A stretch of DNA of 64,000 nt from Puccinellia tenuiflora (GCA_012064385.1 QRDG01001738.1:62001-126000), one strand, 5' to 3'. Positions 35,101 to 47,274 are shown, counted from the stretch's first letter. Notes: a model not told the origin generated them from the sequence alone. Numbers and translations are program-made.

Positions 35101-35568
35101 GGAGAAGGGGTAAAGGTAGACCAGCTGTACGGAATGACAACAGTGGATCTCAAGAATCTTGCGTACAGAGACGAACCATTCGTCCTAGCCAATGATGTGG
35201 CTCAGGTTTTCTATGTGAAGGACATGAGCTCCAGATCGAAAAAAAGAAAAGATATGGAAACAAATACATCACACGATGAGCCAAAGCGTCACATAGTTCT
35301 TTCAGGAAAAAGAAACATCGTGGGAGTCGAGGACAAGACAGACATGTCAGCAGACTATAATAAGTTTGATGAAATTCCGCCCTTCACAGTGAAAACTGAC
35401 CCAAGCATCCCGTTACATAATGAAGAAACTCCATGGTTACGGCCGAAGAAGCGATCAAAGAGATCATGTCAAATGCATGAGTGTTCTCAAAAACTTTTTA
35501 TGTATGAGTGTTGTCAAATGCATTACACAATTAATATATGTATGATCGAGTGTTCCCAAATGCATTAA
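32178..35568 (+). pseudogene. TNP2-like CACTA transposase of E (two frameshifts)
   Basis: By family knowledge TNP2/TNPD cuts CACTA ends in the nucleus. Three frames join. (1) 32178 to about 33175: N-terminal transposase-associated domain with CPCVDC and YNCWTKHGE, then an acidic linker and a conserved CPVC motif. (2) About 33175-33960: Transposase_21 core with LSTDGMNPFGEQ, DIDVYLRPLVDELL, YNACTHCLDKT and IDVMHVTKN, whose aspartates fit the catalytic D residues. (3) About 33960-35568: DUF4218 (FERFMGVLKKYVHNR, 34440-34480) and DUF4216 (near YYGYIEEIWELDYG, 35012). The frame changes in the run TGGAGAAAAATCGAGAGAG (33159-33177) and at a probable deletion near 33960, where the usual linker is missing. 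The full length would be about 1,100 codons, usual for the family. Confidence 0.9.
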
Positions 35569-35589
35569 ACCTTTTATGTAATTTGTATT

Positions 35590-36850
35590 CGGTCTTTAGT
35601 CCCGGTTGGTATTTATAGCTAAAAGATCAGGGGAAATCTTCATCTTTAGTCCCGGTTGGTAGCTGGAACCGGGAAAAAAGGAGCGTTGATATGTGTGCCT
35701 TATCTTCTGCTTGAGATCCAACAGCTCACAAGGTCTCGAAAGAAACACACTCCGATCCAACGGCTCACAAGCACTTGAAAGAAACACACGATCCGTGTGC
35801 ACACGATCCAACAGCTCACAAGCACTCGAAAGAAACACAACTCTGATCCAACGGCTCAAAAGCGCTCGAAGGAAACACACGATCCGTGTGCTTCTTTAGT
35901 CCCGGTTGGTAACACGAACCGGTACTAAAGACCCTGATCCAACAGCTCACAAGCGCTTGAAAGAAACACGCGATCCGTGTGCACACGATCCAACAGCTCA
36001 CAAGCACTCGAAAGAAACACAACTCTGATGCAACGGCTCACAAGCGCTCGAAGGAAACACACGATCCGTGTGCTTCTTCCACCACTTCCCGCCTTCGTCT
36101 TCCCGCAATTTCTCACTCTATATATCACATCTAAACTCATATCTGCAACCTCATCACTCTTCCATGGCTTCCACCGTACTAACCTACCGTCAGGCGGAGG
36201 AGCTTTCCAAATTTTGTAATTAAATGAATTCCCCTATAATCTAAAAAAATGAATTTTCCATAAATAGATAGATTACATTTTTATCAACAATTTGATATTT
36301 TAATTGCATTTTTCTAATAAACAGATGAAAAGATATTGAATTTATAAATTTAATTAATGACTTAATGGAGTTCAAATTCCAAATTTTGTAATTAAATGAA
36401 TTCCCCTATAATCTAAAAAAAAATGAATTTTCCATAAATAGATAGGTTACATTTTTATCAACAATTTGATATTTTAATTGCATTTTCTGATAAACAGATG
36501 AAAAGATATTGAATTTATAAATTTAATTAATGACTTAATTAAGTTCAAATTCCAAAAATTATTTATTCAAATTTAAACACTTTTCATGTTGAAAGTCTTT
36601 TCAAATTCAAAACCATATGAAATTCATATTCAAACACCTTAATAAGAAAAAAAGGCGGGAACAACATTAAGAACTTAAAATTTTCAGGGCATTGGTCCCG
36701 GTTCATGCCACGAACCGGGACCAAAGGGTATTTTGGCGCGCGCCTTTTTGGTGCCGCCGAAAATGACCTTTAGGTCCGGTTGGTACCACCAACCGGGACG
36801 AAAGGGTAGGCCTTTGGTCCCGGTTGGTGGCACCAACCGGACCTAAAGGT
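35590..36850. repeat. Internal hairpin and tandem arrays between the two genes of E
   Basis: Subterminal-type motifs TTTAGTCCCGGTTGGTA recur internally at 35595, 35645, 35895 and 36690-36850, including the near-perfect hairpin TTGGTCCCGGTTCATGCCAC with its complement. Between them (35705-36085) lies a tandem array of about 45-60 bp units, GATCCAACAGCTCACAAGC followed by CTCGAAAGAAACACA and CGATCCGTGTGC. A direct repeat of about 172 bp (from about 36208 and 36380, TTTTGTAATTAAATGAATTC) follows. Confidence 0.85.
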
Positions 36851-37200
36851 CCTTACTTTAAATCTGGCCGGCCTCTTCTTCTTCCCCCAACTCCTCTCAT
36901 TTCGCTAAGGACCAGCGCGCGGAAATCCAATCTCCTGCCGTCAGGCTGCCGAATTTTTCCGTCCGCCGCGCCGCCGCTCGCCGCTCGCCGTCCGCTCCTC
37001 CGGTGCCGCCCTCTCCGCGCTCCTCCACGCGCCCGCGCGCCGTTCCCCTCCGGCCTCCACCGCGCCCGCGCCGTCCGGCCTCCACCGCGCCCGCGCCCGC
37101 CCTCCGCCTCCACCGCGCCCACGCCGTCCCCTCCGGCGGGCCGTCCGGCCTCCACCGCGCCCGCGCCGGCCTCCACCGTCCCGGTTCGTGCCGAATTTAG
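36850..37200. other. GC-rich Pro/Arg-biased block inside E; no supported gene
   Basis: CCGCGCCCGCGCCG-type repeats keep several frames open on both strands. It precedes the second gene of E and may be its promoter and 5' leader. I see no domain. Confidence 0.4.
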
Positions 37201-37900
37201 TTAGTTAGTTTTTTTTTGAATTTAGTTAGTTTTTGAATTTAGTTAGTTAGTTTATTTTTAGTTAGTTAGTTAGTAATTTAAATTATTAGTTAGTAATTTT
37301 TGTTAGTTAGTGCATTAGTAATTTTAGTTAGTTAGTTTAAAAAAATTATTAATTAGTGTAGAAATTTTAGCAAATTTGAAAATGTAGCAAATTTAGAAGA
37401 GTTAGAAAATTTTGCAAAGTTATTTTATTAATGTTTGTTCAAAATTTAGGTTGTTATTTTAGGTCTTGCAAATTTAGGTTATCTTGCAAATTTAGAAAAT
37501 TTAGGTTGTTATTTTAGAAAATTTGAAAATGTAGCAAATTTAGCAAAGTTAATTTTTTAACAAAGTTTGAAAATTTAGCAAAGCAATGTTATTTGATGAT
37601 TGTGTTAGCAAAGTTAGAAATCAAAATTAATACTCCATAATTAGTTGCAATATTGTTGTTAAGAACTATTTGTTACTCCATAGTTAGTTAGTTTTAGTTA
37701 GTAATTTAAATTAGTTAGTAGTTTAAATTAGTTAGTAATTTAAATTAGTTAGTAATTTAAATTAGTTAGTAATTTAAATTGTTGAATTTGCTGCTGCTTT
37801 TAGGGTTAGTAATTTAGTTAGTTAGTTTTAGTTAGTAATTTTTGTTAGTTAGTAATTTAGTTAGTTAGTTTTATTTTTAGTTAGTTAATTTTAGGCTTCA
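37190..37900. repeat. TTAG-rich repeat tract in E
   Basis: Many runs of (TTAG)n and GTTAGTAATTTAAATTA. CACTA A has a related AT-rich GTTAGCAAAATTA tract at the same relative place (49690-50110), before its second gene. Confidence 0.75.
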
Positions 37901-38297
37901 TATTTATTTATGATTTTAGGATTCATATTTGTATAAATAAATATTTGTATGATAGAATTGGATTTGATACAGTTATTTATTTATTTACGATATAAGTGGA
38001 TTTGATACAGTTTTGTATGAACTGATGGAATTGATAGAATTATTTGTATGAATTGATTTAATTGATAGAATTGTATACTCTGATGTTTTTAATCGGTGCA
38101 CCGTGTAATTGGAGCTGTTCCATTTCAGACAAGATGAAATGCTGAATTATTTGTCATATATATCGCCATGACGACGCTTAGAAACAACGGGAGCAGCAAC
38201 GCGCGCCTTTCCTTCTAGTACCATTCTATTCCTACAAGTTTTCTGAACTACACGGCAGAGACGGCTCCGAAAATAACTTTCGTATTTTGCAGAAACT

Positions 38298-41200
38298 ATG
38301 GAACCACACGACAAAGACGAAAATGAGGAAAATATCCTCGAGGATATGATCCGCGGCGAGGATGACGCAAGTCACTTTCTGAATGACTCCAGTGAGGGGG
38401 GTGAGTCTCTCAACCGAGGAGACGGCGTCTCCAACATCTGAAAAGAGGCCGAACTCGGCGTCTCCGATGAGGGAGAAGCCGACAAGGCAGAAGCCGGTGG
38501 CTCCGGTGCAACATTGATTATTACAAACTCCGACGAGGTGCATATATATTTATATTAATTAATTTAGCCTCTGTTGTCTATATACACATACTAACGGTCT
38601 TTCTTCTTTTAGCCATCCGGATCGAGCAAATCCTCTGTGAGGACGAAACGAGGCCCAACCAAAAAGTTGGAGGACCATCTCCGGTACAGGATCAAAGAGG
38701 TCGCTGCAGACGGCGAACCCATTGCTCCAATTGATGTTAGACAAAAATTTGTGAAGCAATGCGGTGTTGTTGTTAGGGACTACGTCCCGATCACCATCCG
38801 AGAATGGAATAAGCCAAGGGATCCTGAAGTTAGCTGGCTCGGCCCCGAAGGCAAAAAAACGCCTTTTTGAAAAGGTCATGGTTAATTTCACCTTGCCGTT
38901 GCCAGAGGTGGATCCAGAGGAGGGGGAGCCAGATGAGGAGGAGATGGATGCCCGAAAAAAAGCTCTAGTAGATAAAGTCAAGGCGTGGACTCTTAAGAAG
39001 ATGGCCGAGCTATTCAACAAATTTAAGAAAAGATTGTACACCGACTTCATCTTGAAAGATAAAACTCCGGATTTCGATCACGGGTATGAGAAGATAAGAG
39101 ACTACTGGGAAGATTTTGTGGCGTACAAGAAATCAGAGGAAGCTCAGTCAAAGTCTGCAATAAATAAGGCAAATGCTGCTAAAAAGAAGTACCACCATAC
39201 TATGGGGGCTGGTGGCTACGCCTGTTCCATGCCTAAGTGGGACAAACTTGAGGCCGACCTGCTGGCTAAAGGGATCGTTCCAGAGCCTATAAAAGAAGGA
39301 TGGATCGAACGGTCAAGAAATTGGTTTTACGGGCATGGGGGCACATTGGACGCAGAAGGAAAGTGCATATATACCAGAAGACACAAGGATAATCCCCTAC
39401 TACCCATCGAAGACATTAGGAAAGCACACAAGGATGTTGAAGAGGGATGGTTCCGTCCCGATAGAGAGAATGACGAGCTTGCACGCGCCCTTGGGAATCC
39501 CGAACACGAAGGACGAACACGAAGCACCTCAGGCTCCAAGCCGTGGGCACATGGGTTTTCCGCGGAAAGGAAAATATTTCCCAATAAAAGTCATCTGAGG
39601 AGAAAGGAAAGGGAGGCAAGGGAAGCAAGCGCTGCTGCAGACCGGCTGCGTCATATAGAAGAAACAATGAAGCGGCAGCAGGATCAAATTGACCGACTTA
39701 GCCAGTAAGGCACTGCTGGCCTATCTCAGCAGCACGTTGTAGAAGCTGCAGTCGATGCTACCGACCCATCATATCGGAAAAGCAGCGTGGCTTCGAGCAT
39801 GGTCCCGGCTGGTGATGATGATGCACTGACGACGGATCCTCTTCGTCGCTACCCAGTGGAAGATATCACGGAGAGCACACCTTGTGAGCTACATGTGAAA
39901 GTTCTCAACTTAACCATGGAGGTGGCGGTCGGCTATGCCATACCAATTGGACCTACACCAACTTTACATTGCTCCCCGGTTCCTCATGGCTACGCTGTGA
40001 AGTTAGTAAAGGATTTGAGGAGCTGAAGCTGGAACACCCTGCAGGTGAAGATGGGGAGGTGGTTGAACTTGGAGAAGCTAGGAAAGGGACCATTCTATGG
40101 CCAAAGGAATTCATCGTGCTTCCAAACTGGCCGCCAAGGCCATCGACTCCTCACCAGTCTCCAACGCAACAGTCCTCTCCACCGCAGCCGCCTCACCACT
40201 CTCCAGCGCAACAGTCCTCTTCGCCGCCGCCACCTCAGGCGCCGTCTCCGCCGCCTCACCAGTCTCCAGAGCAGCCGTCTCCGCCGCCTCAGTCTCCAGC
40301 ACAGCCGTCTCCGCCGCCGCGTAAGTCTTCTCCGGCACCGCGTGTGGGTACTCTGGGGTTCGATAAAAACCGATCACCGAAACGTAAGGGGTCACCCCTC
40401 CCAAAAGTACCTCACAAGAATCTTGCCAAGAGACCTTACGACCGTACACCGAAGGAAAATGCGGTGTACGTAAAGGCCGAATGCGACACATGGTTTGCTA
40501 ATTTCAAGAAGCCGAAAGAGCCAGAGTTCCCCTCCACCCCACGAGAACATGCTGATGTCGTGAAAATGCTGAAAAATATGGCCCAACCCCCGCCAAAGCT
40601 GAAACCAGACTATGACCGCTCTATTCTCAAGTCGGTTCGGGCAAATAAACAGCGGTCGAAGAGTAGTAGTGCAAGCCGGAAATCAGTTCCCCAGCTCGGA
40701 GAACAGAAAAAACAATCGTGCCCCCCGCTCAAAGTGTCTTCCAATACTGAGGTGGGTCGAGCAAACGTGCAGTCGGCATCGATCCTGAGTTTGTTGCACT
40801 GTACGGAGAAGTAGCCTCTGCTCGGGGCATGTCTATTGCTCAGTACTTAGACCAATTACAATTCCACGAAGAAATAGTTCCAAAATACAAATACCGGCAC
40901 GGGCATCCTCTCGTCAAACCTGAGTTAGTCAAAGATCTACCAACAAAAATGCGAAGATTGCATAGTTGGTACATGGCAAACTCAAAGAAAGGGGGAAATT
41001 GGATCTACGTGGGATATAAGAACGAGGATTACGGGCATGGAGCTGGCGTGGTAATGATTGAATTTTCTGAATTATTTCAGTTATACCAACAAGACGCCCT
41101 TGACAAAGCTATCATCAGTGCCTATTGTCTGTAAGTATTATTTCTGTAATTAAGTCTCTAGCTAGCTCACCTCGTTCATTACATTTATAATCTTACTCAT

Positions 41201-42165
41201 CACTATATTAATTATGCAGAATGAAGATTCTCCAATGCAAAAGAGGACAAATCTATGACATTGGGTTCGCTGACCCAGATTACGTTCATGAAAAAAGTTT
41301 CCATGATTTTTACGATGATACAGAGAATAACTTGATAAATGCGTTACGGTTTAACGAAACCAAAAGAGAAATACTATTTCCTTACAACTTAAAGTAAGTG
41401 TTACTACACATTCTATTTCGCTTAATTTCTCGATGTTAAGTGTATAATTGATGACTTATGCGTGCGCAGCTTCCACTTTATTCTGCTAATCATTATGCCT
41501 GACAAAGGAGTAGTACTTGTCATGGACTCGTTACATAAACCCCTTAAGGATTGGGCGGACCTGCAGGAATGCCTACAGAGGTAATTTCAATCATATTATA
41601 GCACTATATCGGCAACTTTCCTTTCATTTACTGATAGCAAGTAATTAATATATAACTCCTTTATTCATTTTCTTTGCCGGGCAGAGTTTGGAAACGATTC
41701 ACCGCCAGGGCTAGGGGTGATTGGGCGAAGGAGCTTACATTTAAACCAATAAGTGTAAGTATTACTACCTAGATCCGCACATCTCTTTGATTCTAGTTCA
41801 ATACCATTACCATTCTTGATTATTATTTTGATTGAACTCTGTTCCCGTAAAGTGCTTGAGCCAGGGAAGTGGGAATCATTTATGTGGATACTATGTCTGC
41901 GAGTTCATTCGTCAGACGTGCTGTGAGAAGGGCTAAATCTTAAAACAACTTGAAGTGTGTATGCAATATTCATAATTTTAGTTTATTGCCATCAATTGTG
42001 TTTACTTTCATTCATTTATATTGACCCTTTTTTAATTAGATCGAACGGTTGCGAGAAGGCCTTCTACCACAGGATCGCGTACGAGCAATTCAAGAGGAAT
42101 TTGCCGGATTCTTAGATGCAGAGGTCCTAGATCCGAAAGGAGAATACTACTATAAGCTAGGTTGA
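38298..42165 (+). pseudogene. Second CACTA gene of E: basic linker protein with C-terminal ULP1-like cysteine protease
   Basis: Multi-exon. Exon 1 is 38298-38537 (in-frame TGA at 38439). Exon 2 runs from 38613 to 41130 with frame changes near 38865, 39706, 39990 and 40760. It encodes a TNPA/Ptta-like charged region (KFVKQCGVVVRDYVPITIREW, a coiled coil near 39640) and a Pro/Ser/Gln tract (40135-40330). The protease exons are 41220-41393, 41470-41580, 41685-41754, from 41853, and about 42042-42165, all with GT/AG limits. Catalytic-type residues are seen: His in FHFILLII, Asp in VMDSL, Gln in LSQGSG and Cys in HLCGYYVCEF, the order of C48 (ULP1) peptidases. A TAA at 41934 cuts the copy before the last exon. 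The role in transposition is unknown. ULP1 domains normally cleave SUMO, but that is not shown here. Confidence 0.82.
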
Positions 42166-42524
42166 AATTAAATAGTGAGTGTAAAAGAGATGTATATATA
42201 TAAGAATGAAACTCGTGTGTACTACATGTACCGTTTGTAATATGTTCGACCAAGCACGACGAATGAGATGTGTGTAATATATTCGTGACGATATGTGTAA
42301 TAGTGGTTCACCATATTTCACTAGTAGTGACATTTTTGTAGTTCTAAAAAATATTTAATTTAAGTTTTTTAAACATGCATGCATTTGACATAATCAAATA
42401 GGTCTTATTTTTCTGAACATTTTGGTATTTTATTCATATTTTTATGAATTACAGAATAAGCATTATTGATTTTACAAATTTAAACAATTTTCTGAAATTT
42501 CTGAAAAAAGTGAAAAAATCTGAC

Positions 42525-42725
42525 GGGACAATAGTCCCGGTTCGTATTACGAACCGGGACGAAAGACCCTCCCCATTAGTCCCGGTTCGTAATACGAACC
42601 GGGACGAAAGACCCTCCCCATTAGTCCCGGTTGGTGTCCCAACCGGGACTAGCATTCGTCCCGATTTGCTAGTCCCGGTTGGGGAACCGGGACGAATGGC
42701 CCAAACCAACCGGGACAATAGGGGG
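42525..42725. repeat. Subterminal repeats, 3' end of CACTA E
   Basis: Two near-identical 55-bp copies of TAGTCCCGGTTCGTATTACG plus its complement and ACCCTCCCCAT, followed by further CCCGGTTGG and CCAACCGGGAC pairs, just inside the right terminus. Confidence 0.9.
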
Positions 42726-42742
42726 GTTTTCCACTAGTGTCA

Positions 42743-45645
42743 ATCATAAGGTCAAGCTATGCTCTTGATGTTACAAAGGCGTCCAAAAAAACTTAATATT
42801 TGGCATAGCGCCTAGCTAAAAGGCGTTAAAGAAAAGCGCTTGTTGGGAGGCAACCCATCTTTTACTTTCAGTTTGCTTTTTGTTTTTCTTGAGTCATGAA
42901 GTTATTACCTCTGTAGAAATTTCATTTTATCTTTTTCTTTGGTTTTTTGTGCCAAGTTTAGCCTCAAATGCATTGAAAGTGCGAGGTATTGTGTTGCTGT
43001 CCAAAAACAGGTTATGTGCGCCTGTTGCACGAAAATCCTAAAATCTCCAGAATTTTATATTTTTCTGATAATTTTTTACCGCAAGCCTGATGCTTTTATC
43101 TATCTTTCTTTAGTTTTAAGTTTTTTTATTTGATCTGCAGAAGTACCTCGAACAATTCGTTCTTTACAGACTATTCAGATTTTGACAGATTCTGCTTTTA
43201 TTTTGCATTTTTCTCTTTACCATCGTCATATGTGATACTCTAGGGGTGTAGTGCCACATTTAGGCTTAGTAAACAGTAGCTAATGTTAAATGAAGTTGTT
43301 TTGCAATTTATCATGAGTTGAACACATATGCATTTTAATTTATGAGCACCAACCCTCTAATCAAATTATGAGAAGTTTTGTGTGAAGTGAGTTTTTAAGT
43401 TCCAAATGAGAGGAATATGAAAAAATCGAGGATGGATCAGAGCTCAAGCTTGGGGATGCCCCCATGGCACCCCCTCTTAATATCAAGAACTATCAAGAGT
43501 CAAAGCTTGGGGATGCCCAAGGCATCCCCTCATCTTCATCGACTATCATAAGGTCGTCTTCGTTGAACTTCGTTTTTATCACTTTACATATTATGTGCTA
43601 TGCTTGGAGCGTCTTTTTATTTTCAGTTTTGTTTGTTTGTTTGCTGGTCATATCTTTGTTGGATCCTAGCTTTATTTGTGTGGGAGAGAGACACGCTCCG
43701 CTTTTTCATTTGAATACTCCTTTGCTTCGCTTATATCTTTTTGAGTATTCTTAGCTACTGTCTGTTTTCTAGTAAGCTCTCGCTTTTAGCTTTTATCTTG
43801 TTTAGAGCTTCTATTTGTTAAGTTAAACTCTCTTGTTCTTCACTTATATTTGTTGGAGAGTTGTTTTGGTTGCTTGGTTAATGTGTTAGATCGGAAAAAT
43901 GCTATGCATGTGGCAGTGGTATGAAGTAGAAAAACCCGCATAGTCTTGTAGATCACTATGTGGATAATTTGATACCCTTCAATTTGTTGAGGCACTAACA
44001 TAACTAATGGTTAAAATGTATTGGTTAATGGTGTTAGGGCTGATTAGTGGAGAGGTGTTATTAAAGCATGGAGTCGTACTTTTCTGAACTAAACAACCTA
44101 ATTCAACAATGCTAATGTGTCATGAATTCTACTAAGTTGAAAATAAGTTCCTAGTGGGTAGTTACTGCAACGGTCGGGGAAGCCAACGGGGCACTTGTGT
44201 CGCCGCCACGATCCCTCACGGGGTGTCTCTAACCATTTATGGAACATTGAAACTGCTAGTTGTTTACAATATACGAAATGCATTGTTGAGTTTTGGTTTT
44301 TGGCACTTCCACTTCCATATTTTGCTAGCCTTTTTGGTCCTGCGCAATGCCCTCTCTCACATTGAGATTGGTGCATACTTCGCGAGCACATCCAACTCCG
44401 TGGGAGAACTTCATCCTGTTCTCCTACACATAAGCCAACTATCTTCCTCAAAACAGCCACCATACCTACCTATCACGGCATTTCCATAGCCATTCCGAGA
44501 TACATTGCCATGCAACATCCATCATTACATTACATGACTTGATGTCGTTCTTCATTATCATATAGTTTGCTTGATCATTGAGTTAGTGTGCAGCGTGGCT
44601 TGCCACATGTTCTACATTTTTTCCACACTACGCTCAATCATGCATATCTTCTTTTATACATCATGTATTAGTCTTATGAGTTATGAGTACCAAAAGTGTG
44701 ATGATCATCTTGTAAAAATAGAGTGTTGCCCCTACCTGTGAGCATGTTGAAAAGAGTCCAAAGTGGCCACATAAAAGAGTCCAAAAGAGACCAATGAGAG
44801 AAAATTTAAAAGAGCCACGGAGGCCACAAATAATAAAAAAAGAGAAATATATAAGAGAGAGGGGGCATCACTACTATCCTTTATTTCACACTTGTGCTAG
44901 TAGCACCTACACCTCATTATAGAGAGTTTTTATGTTTCATTTGTATAACTATGTGGGGAATTAACGTTATAGAACTTGGCTTGTATATTCCAAGGATGAG
45001 CCTCCTCAAGTGAGCTCTATGTCTTCATGAGCAAGCAAGTTGGATGCACCCCCACTAGTTCCATTGGAGAGCTTTCATACACTTATAGCTCTATGTGCAT
45101 CCGTTGCATGGCAATCACTACTCCTCATATAGTGTCAACTACGGGACTTCCTTCTGTCTTGTGGTTACTTTCTCCACTGTTTGAGCCTTTCTTTTTGACC
45201 TTCCAAACCTCCATCATTGTTCTCTTTGCCATAACATCATGGTGCCAAAGCCACTTCTTACTTGCACTAGTTGAGTAGACTTCGAAACAGTTGATTTGTG
45301 AAGTAGATGGATTAGGACACCTAAGTTGAGCTTGGCTATTTTCATGAATGACTAATTAGATGCTTTGAAGAATGATTGATACTTTACATTGGAGACATAA
45401 TTCGCAATTCTTCTTTCTAAACCTTATGTATAGTTCCATGTCTCCAACGCACTTATTCATGAAAAGTTTCTAGCATTTGTTAGCTAGCGTTTGTTAATCA
45501 TTGTTTGCTTAATGTCAACTATAGAAAATTGTTTTGGATCACCTTATTCACTTCATGTGCTTTGCATTACTATCTTGATCAAGATTGTGTTGGTTGCATG
45601 TCTCATCAAAAATTATTTGTTATCACTTACCTACTCGAGGACGAG
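42743..45645 (+). other. Non-coding 3' interior of retrotransposon D
   Basis: No reverse transcriptase, RNase H, integrase or envelope-like frame is visible. The words CAAGCTTGGGGATGCCC (43446, 43505) repeat and resemble the terminal purine tract. AT- and T-rich non-coding sequence fills the rest, as in the region between pol and the 3' LTR of Athila elements. Confidence 0.65.
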
Positions 45646-45667
45646 TAGGAGTTAAGCTTGGGGATGC
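45645..45667 (+). promoter_or_regulatory. Polypurine tract region of D
   Basis: AGGAGTTAAGCTTGGGGATGC lies immediately before the TG of the 3' LTR. Its purine-rich GGGGA core fits plus-strand priming. Confidence 0.65.
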
Positions 45668-47269
45668 TGATACGTCTCAAACGTATCTATAATTTTTGAG
45701 TGATCCATGCTAGTTTTGTGATATTGTCACATGTTTTTACTGCCATTTATATCGTTTTTATGCATTTTGTCGGACTAACCTATTGACAAGATGCCCAGTG
45801 CAGTTCCCTGTTTTTGCTGTCTTTTTGTTTCAGAAATTTACTTCTGGAAATATTCTCGGAACGCGCTAGAAATTTTTGAGGATTTTTTATTTGCCACGAC
45901 GAAGTACCAGTCCGAAGGAGAGCCGGAGGGGAGGCCCACAGGGCAGAGGCGGCCCCCTGCCGCGGCCTAGGGCGACTCGCGGGTGGGGCCCTCCCCTGCT
46001 CCTGGGACCTCACCTCGCGGTCCTCTGACGCCTATAAAATCCCTTTTAACCTAAAAACGTCGAGGCGGCCATTATTTTCCAGAAACTCGACCCCGACGCG
46101 CCGTCACCGAAAACCCTAGTTCGGGGTCTAATCTGAAGCTGATCCCGGCACTCTGCCGGAGGGGAGATCAATCCCGGAGGGCTCTTCATCGCCATGCCTT
46201 CCTCCGGGATGATTTGTGAGTAGTCTCACCTTGGACTACGGGTCCATGGTAGTAGCTAGTTGGTAGTCTCTCTCTCTTGTGCTTCATGTCTTATGATCTT
46301 GTGAGCTGCCTAACATGATCAAGATCGATTATTGTAATGCTATGTGATGTGTTTGCTGGGATCCGATGGATTATGAAGTTATGTTCAGATTGTGCATGAT
46401 TCTTATATGAGTAATTTTTGTTCTTGCATGCTCTCCGATGTGCGTAGTTACTTTGGCCAAGTGATTGTGTGTATCTCCAAGAGAGGGTATTTATGCTAGA
46501 TAGTGGGTTCATGCCCCCTTTTGTTCCTGGGCACGAGTGACAGAAACGTCTAAGGGCGAAGGTGTGCTGTTGCTACTAAGGGTAAAACAGCGGTGTTAAT
46601 GTCTATTTTGATATTAGTATTGCTTACTTCATGCACTTTACTTAATGCAATTGTCTGTTGCTTGCAACTTAATACCGTTGGGTGACAGGCTGGATAGCGA
46701 TCCCACGGTGCACTTTTTAGACAAAGACGCAGTTGGACTCAACGGTCTTTGTTCCTTTTCGTGATGCCTCCATAAATATTATCATGTCCTTTTTGTCATG
46801 GCTAAATTGGGTTTGTGTCATGATCTTGTCAATTGCCTAGCTGTAATTCGTTCACCCATCACATGCATATTTTATTTACTTGAGCGACTCCACTAGTGAA
46901 CCCATGGCCCCCGGTCATATTTTTACATTGTTTTCAACCTCATTTACTTGCTTTTATTCATCATTATTTATCTGGTCACTTTTCATATTTTATCTGTTTC
47001 ATCATACAATTAACCGCTTTGTGTTCTGCGAGACCGGAGAGATTGACAACCTCTCCGCCGTTGGGGACAAAGTATTTGGTTGAGTGTGTGCAGGTCCACG
47101 TCTGTTGAAGGTATCACTAAGCGCTAGAGATCTTCAACATTCACCTCGTTGTTGATTTCAAAGTCCTACTGGTTCGATAAACCTCGGTTCTTAATTGAGG
47201 GAAAACTGCTACTAGCTACAATTCCGCCTTCGCTTGGGGCACCACCCAACTTATCAATATCCACCATCA
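45668..47269 (+). repeat. 3' LTR of retrotransposon D
   Basis: 1602 bp and collinear with the 5' LTR. I count about 40 substitutions and a few 1-4 base indels by eye, about 2.5% divergence. Confidence 0.92.
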
Positions 47270-47274
47270 ACCAT

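Larger units (their letters stand above)
31615..42739 (+). mobile_element. CACTA transposon E nested in D, two-gene type, TSD TCA
   Basis: The ends are CACTAGTAGAAAAATGG and its counterpart GGTTTTCCACTAGTG, flanked by TCA on both sides (31612-31614 and 42740-42742). The length is 11,125 bp. Subterminal GGTCCCGGTTCGT and ACGAACCGGGAC repeats lie at both ends. Genes, both on the plus strand, are a TNP2 transposase (32178-35568) and a second gene with a C-terminal ULP1-like protease (38298-42165). Two frameshifts in the first and several breaks in the second argue that this copy is not autonomous, unless they are sequence errors. Confidence 0.94.
27837..47269 (+). mobile_element. Athila-like Gypsy retrotransposon D, gag-only, TSD ACCAT
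   Basis: LTRs of about 1.6 kb (27837-29437 and 45668-47269) start TGATACGTCTC and end CCACCATCA. ACCAT flanks both sides (27832-27836 and 47270-47274), and removing the element restores the TNP2 reading of A. A tRNA-Asp primer site follows the 5' LTR and a purine tract precedes the 3' LTR. The interior has gag and a decayed protease but no reverse transcriptase, RNase H or integrase. I count about 40 substitutions between the LTRs by hand. CACTA E is inserted just after the protease remnant. Without E the element is about 8.3 kb. Confidence 0.92.

Noticed and set aside
35590..36085. Regular spaced repeats resembling a CRISPR array
   Set aside because: Unit lengths vary, spacers are also repeated, the setting is a plant CACTA transposon, and there are no cas-like genes.
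36824..37204. Pro/Arg-rich ORFs between the genes of CACTA E
   Set aside because: CCGCGCC-type repeat; open in several frames and both strands, no domain.
43464..45278. ORFs in the 3' interior of retrotransposon D as an envelope-like gene
   Set aside because: Frames are under 125 codons, discontinuous and without signal, membrane or fusion features in a consistent order.
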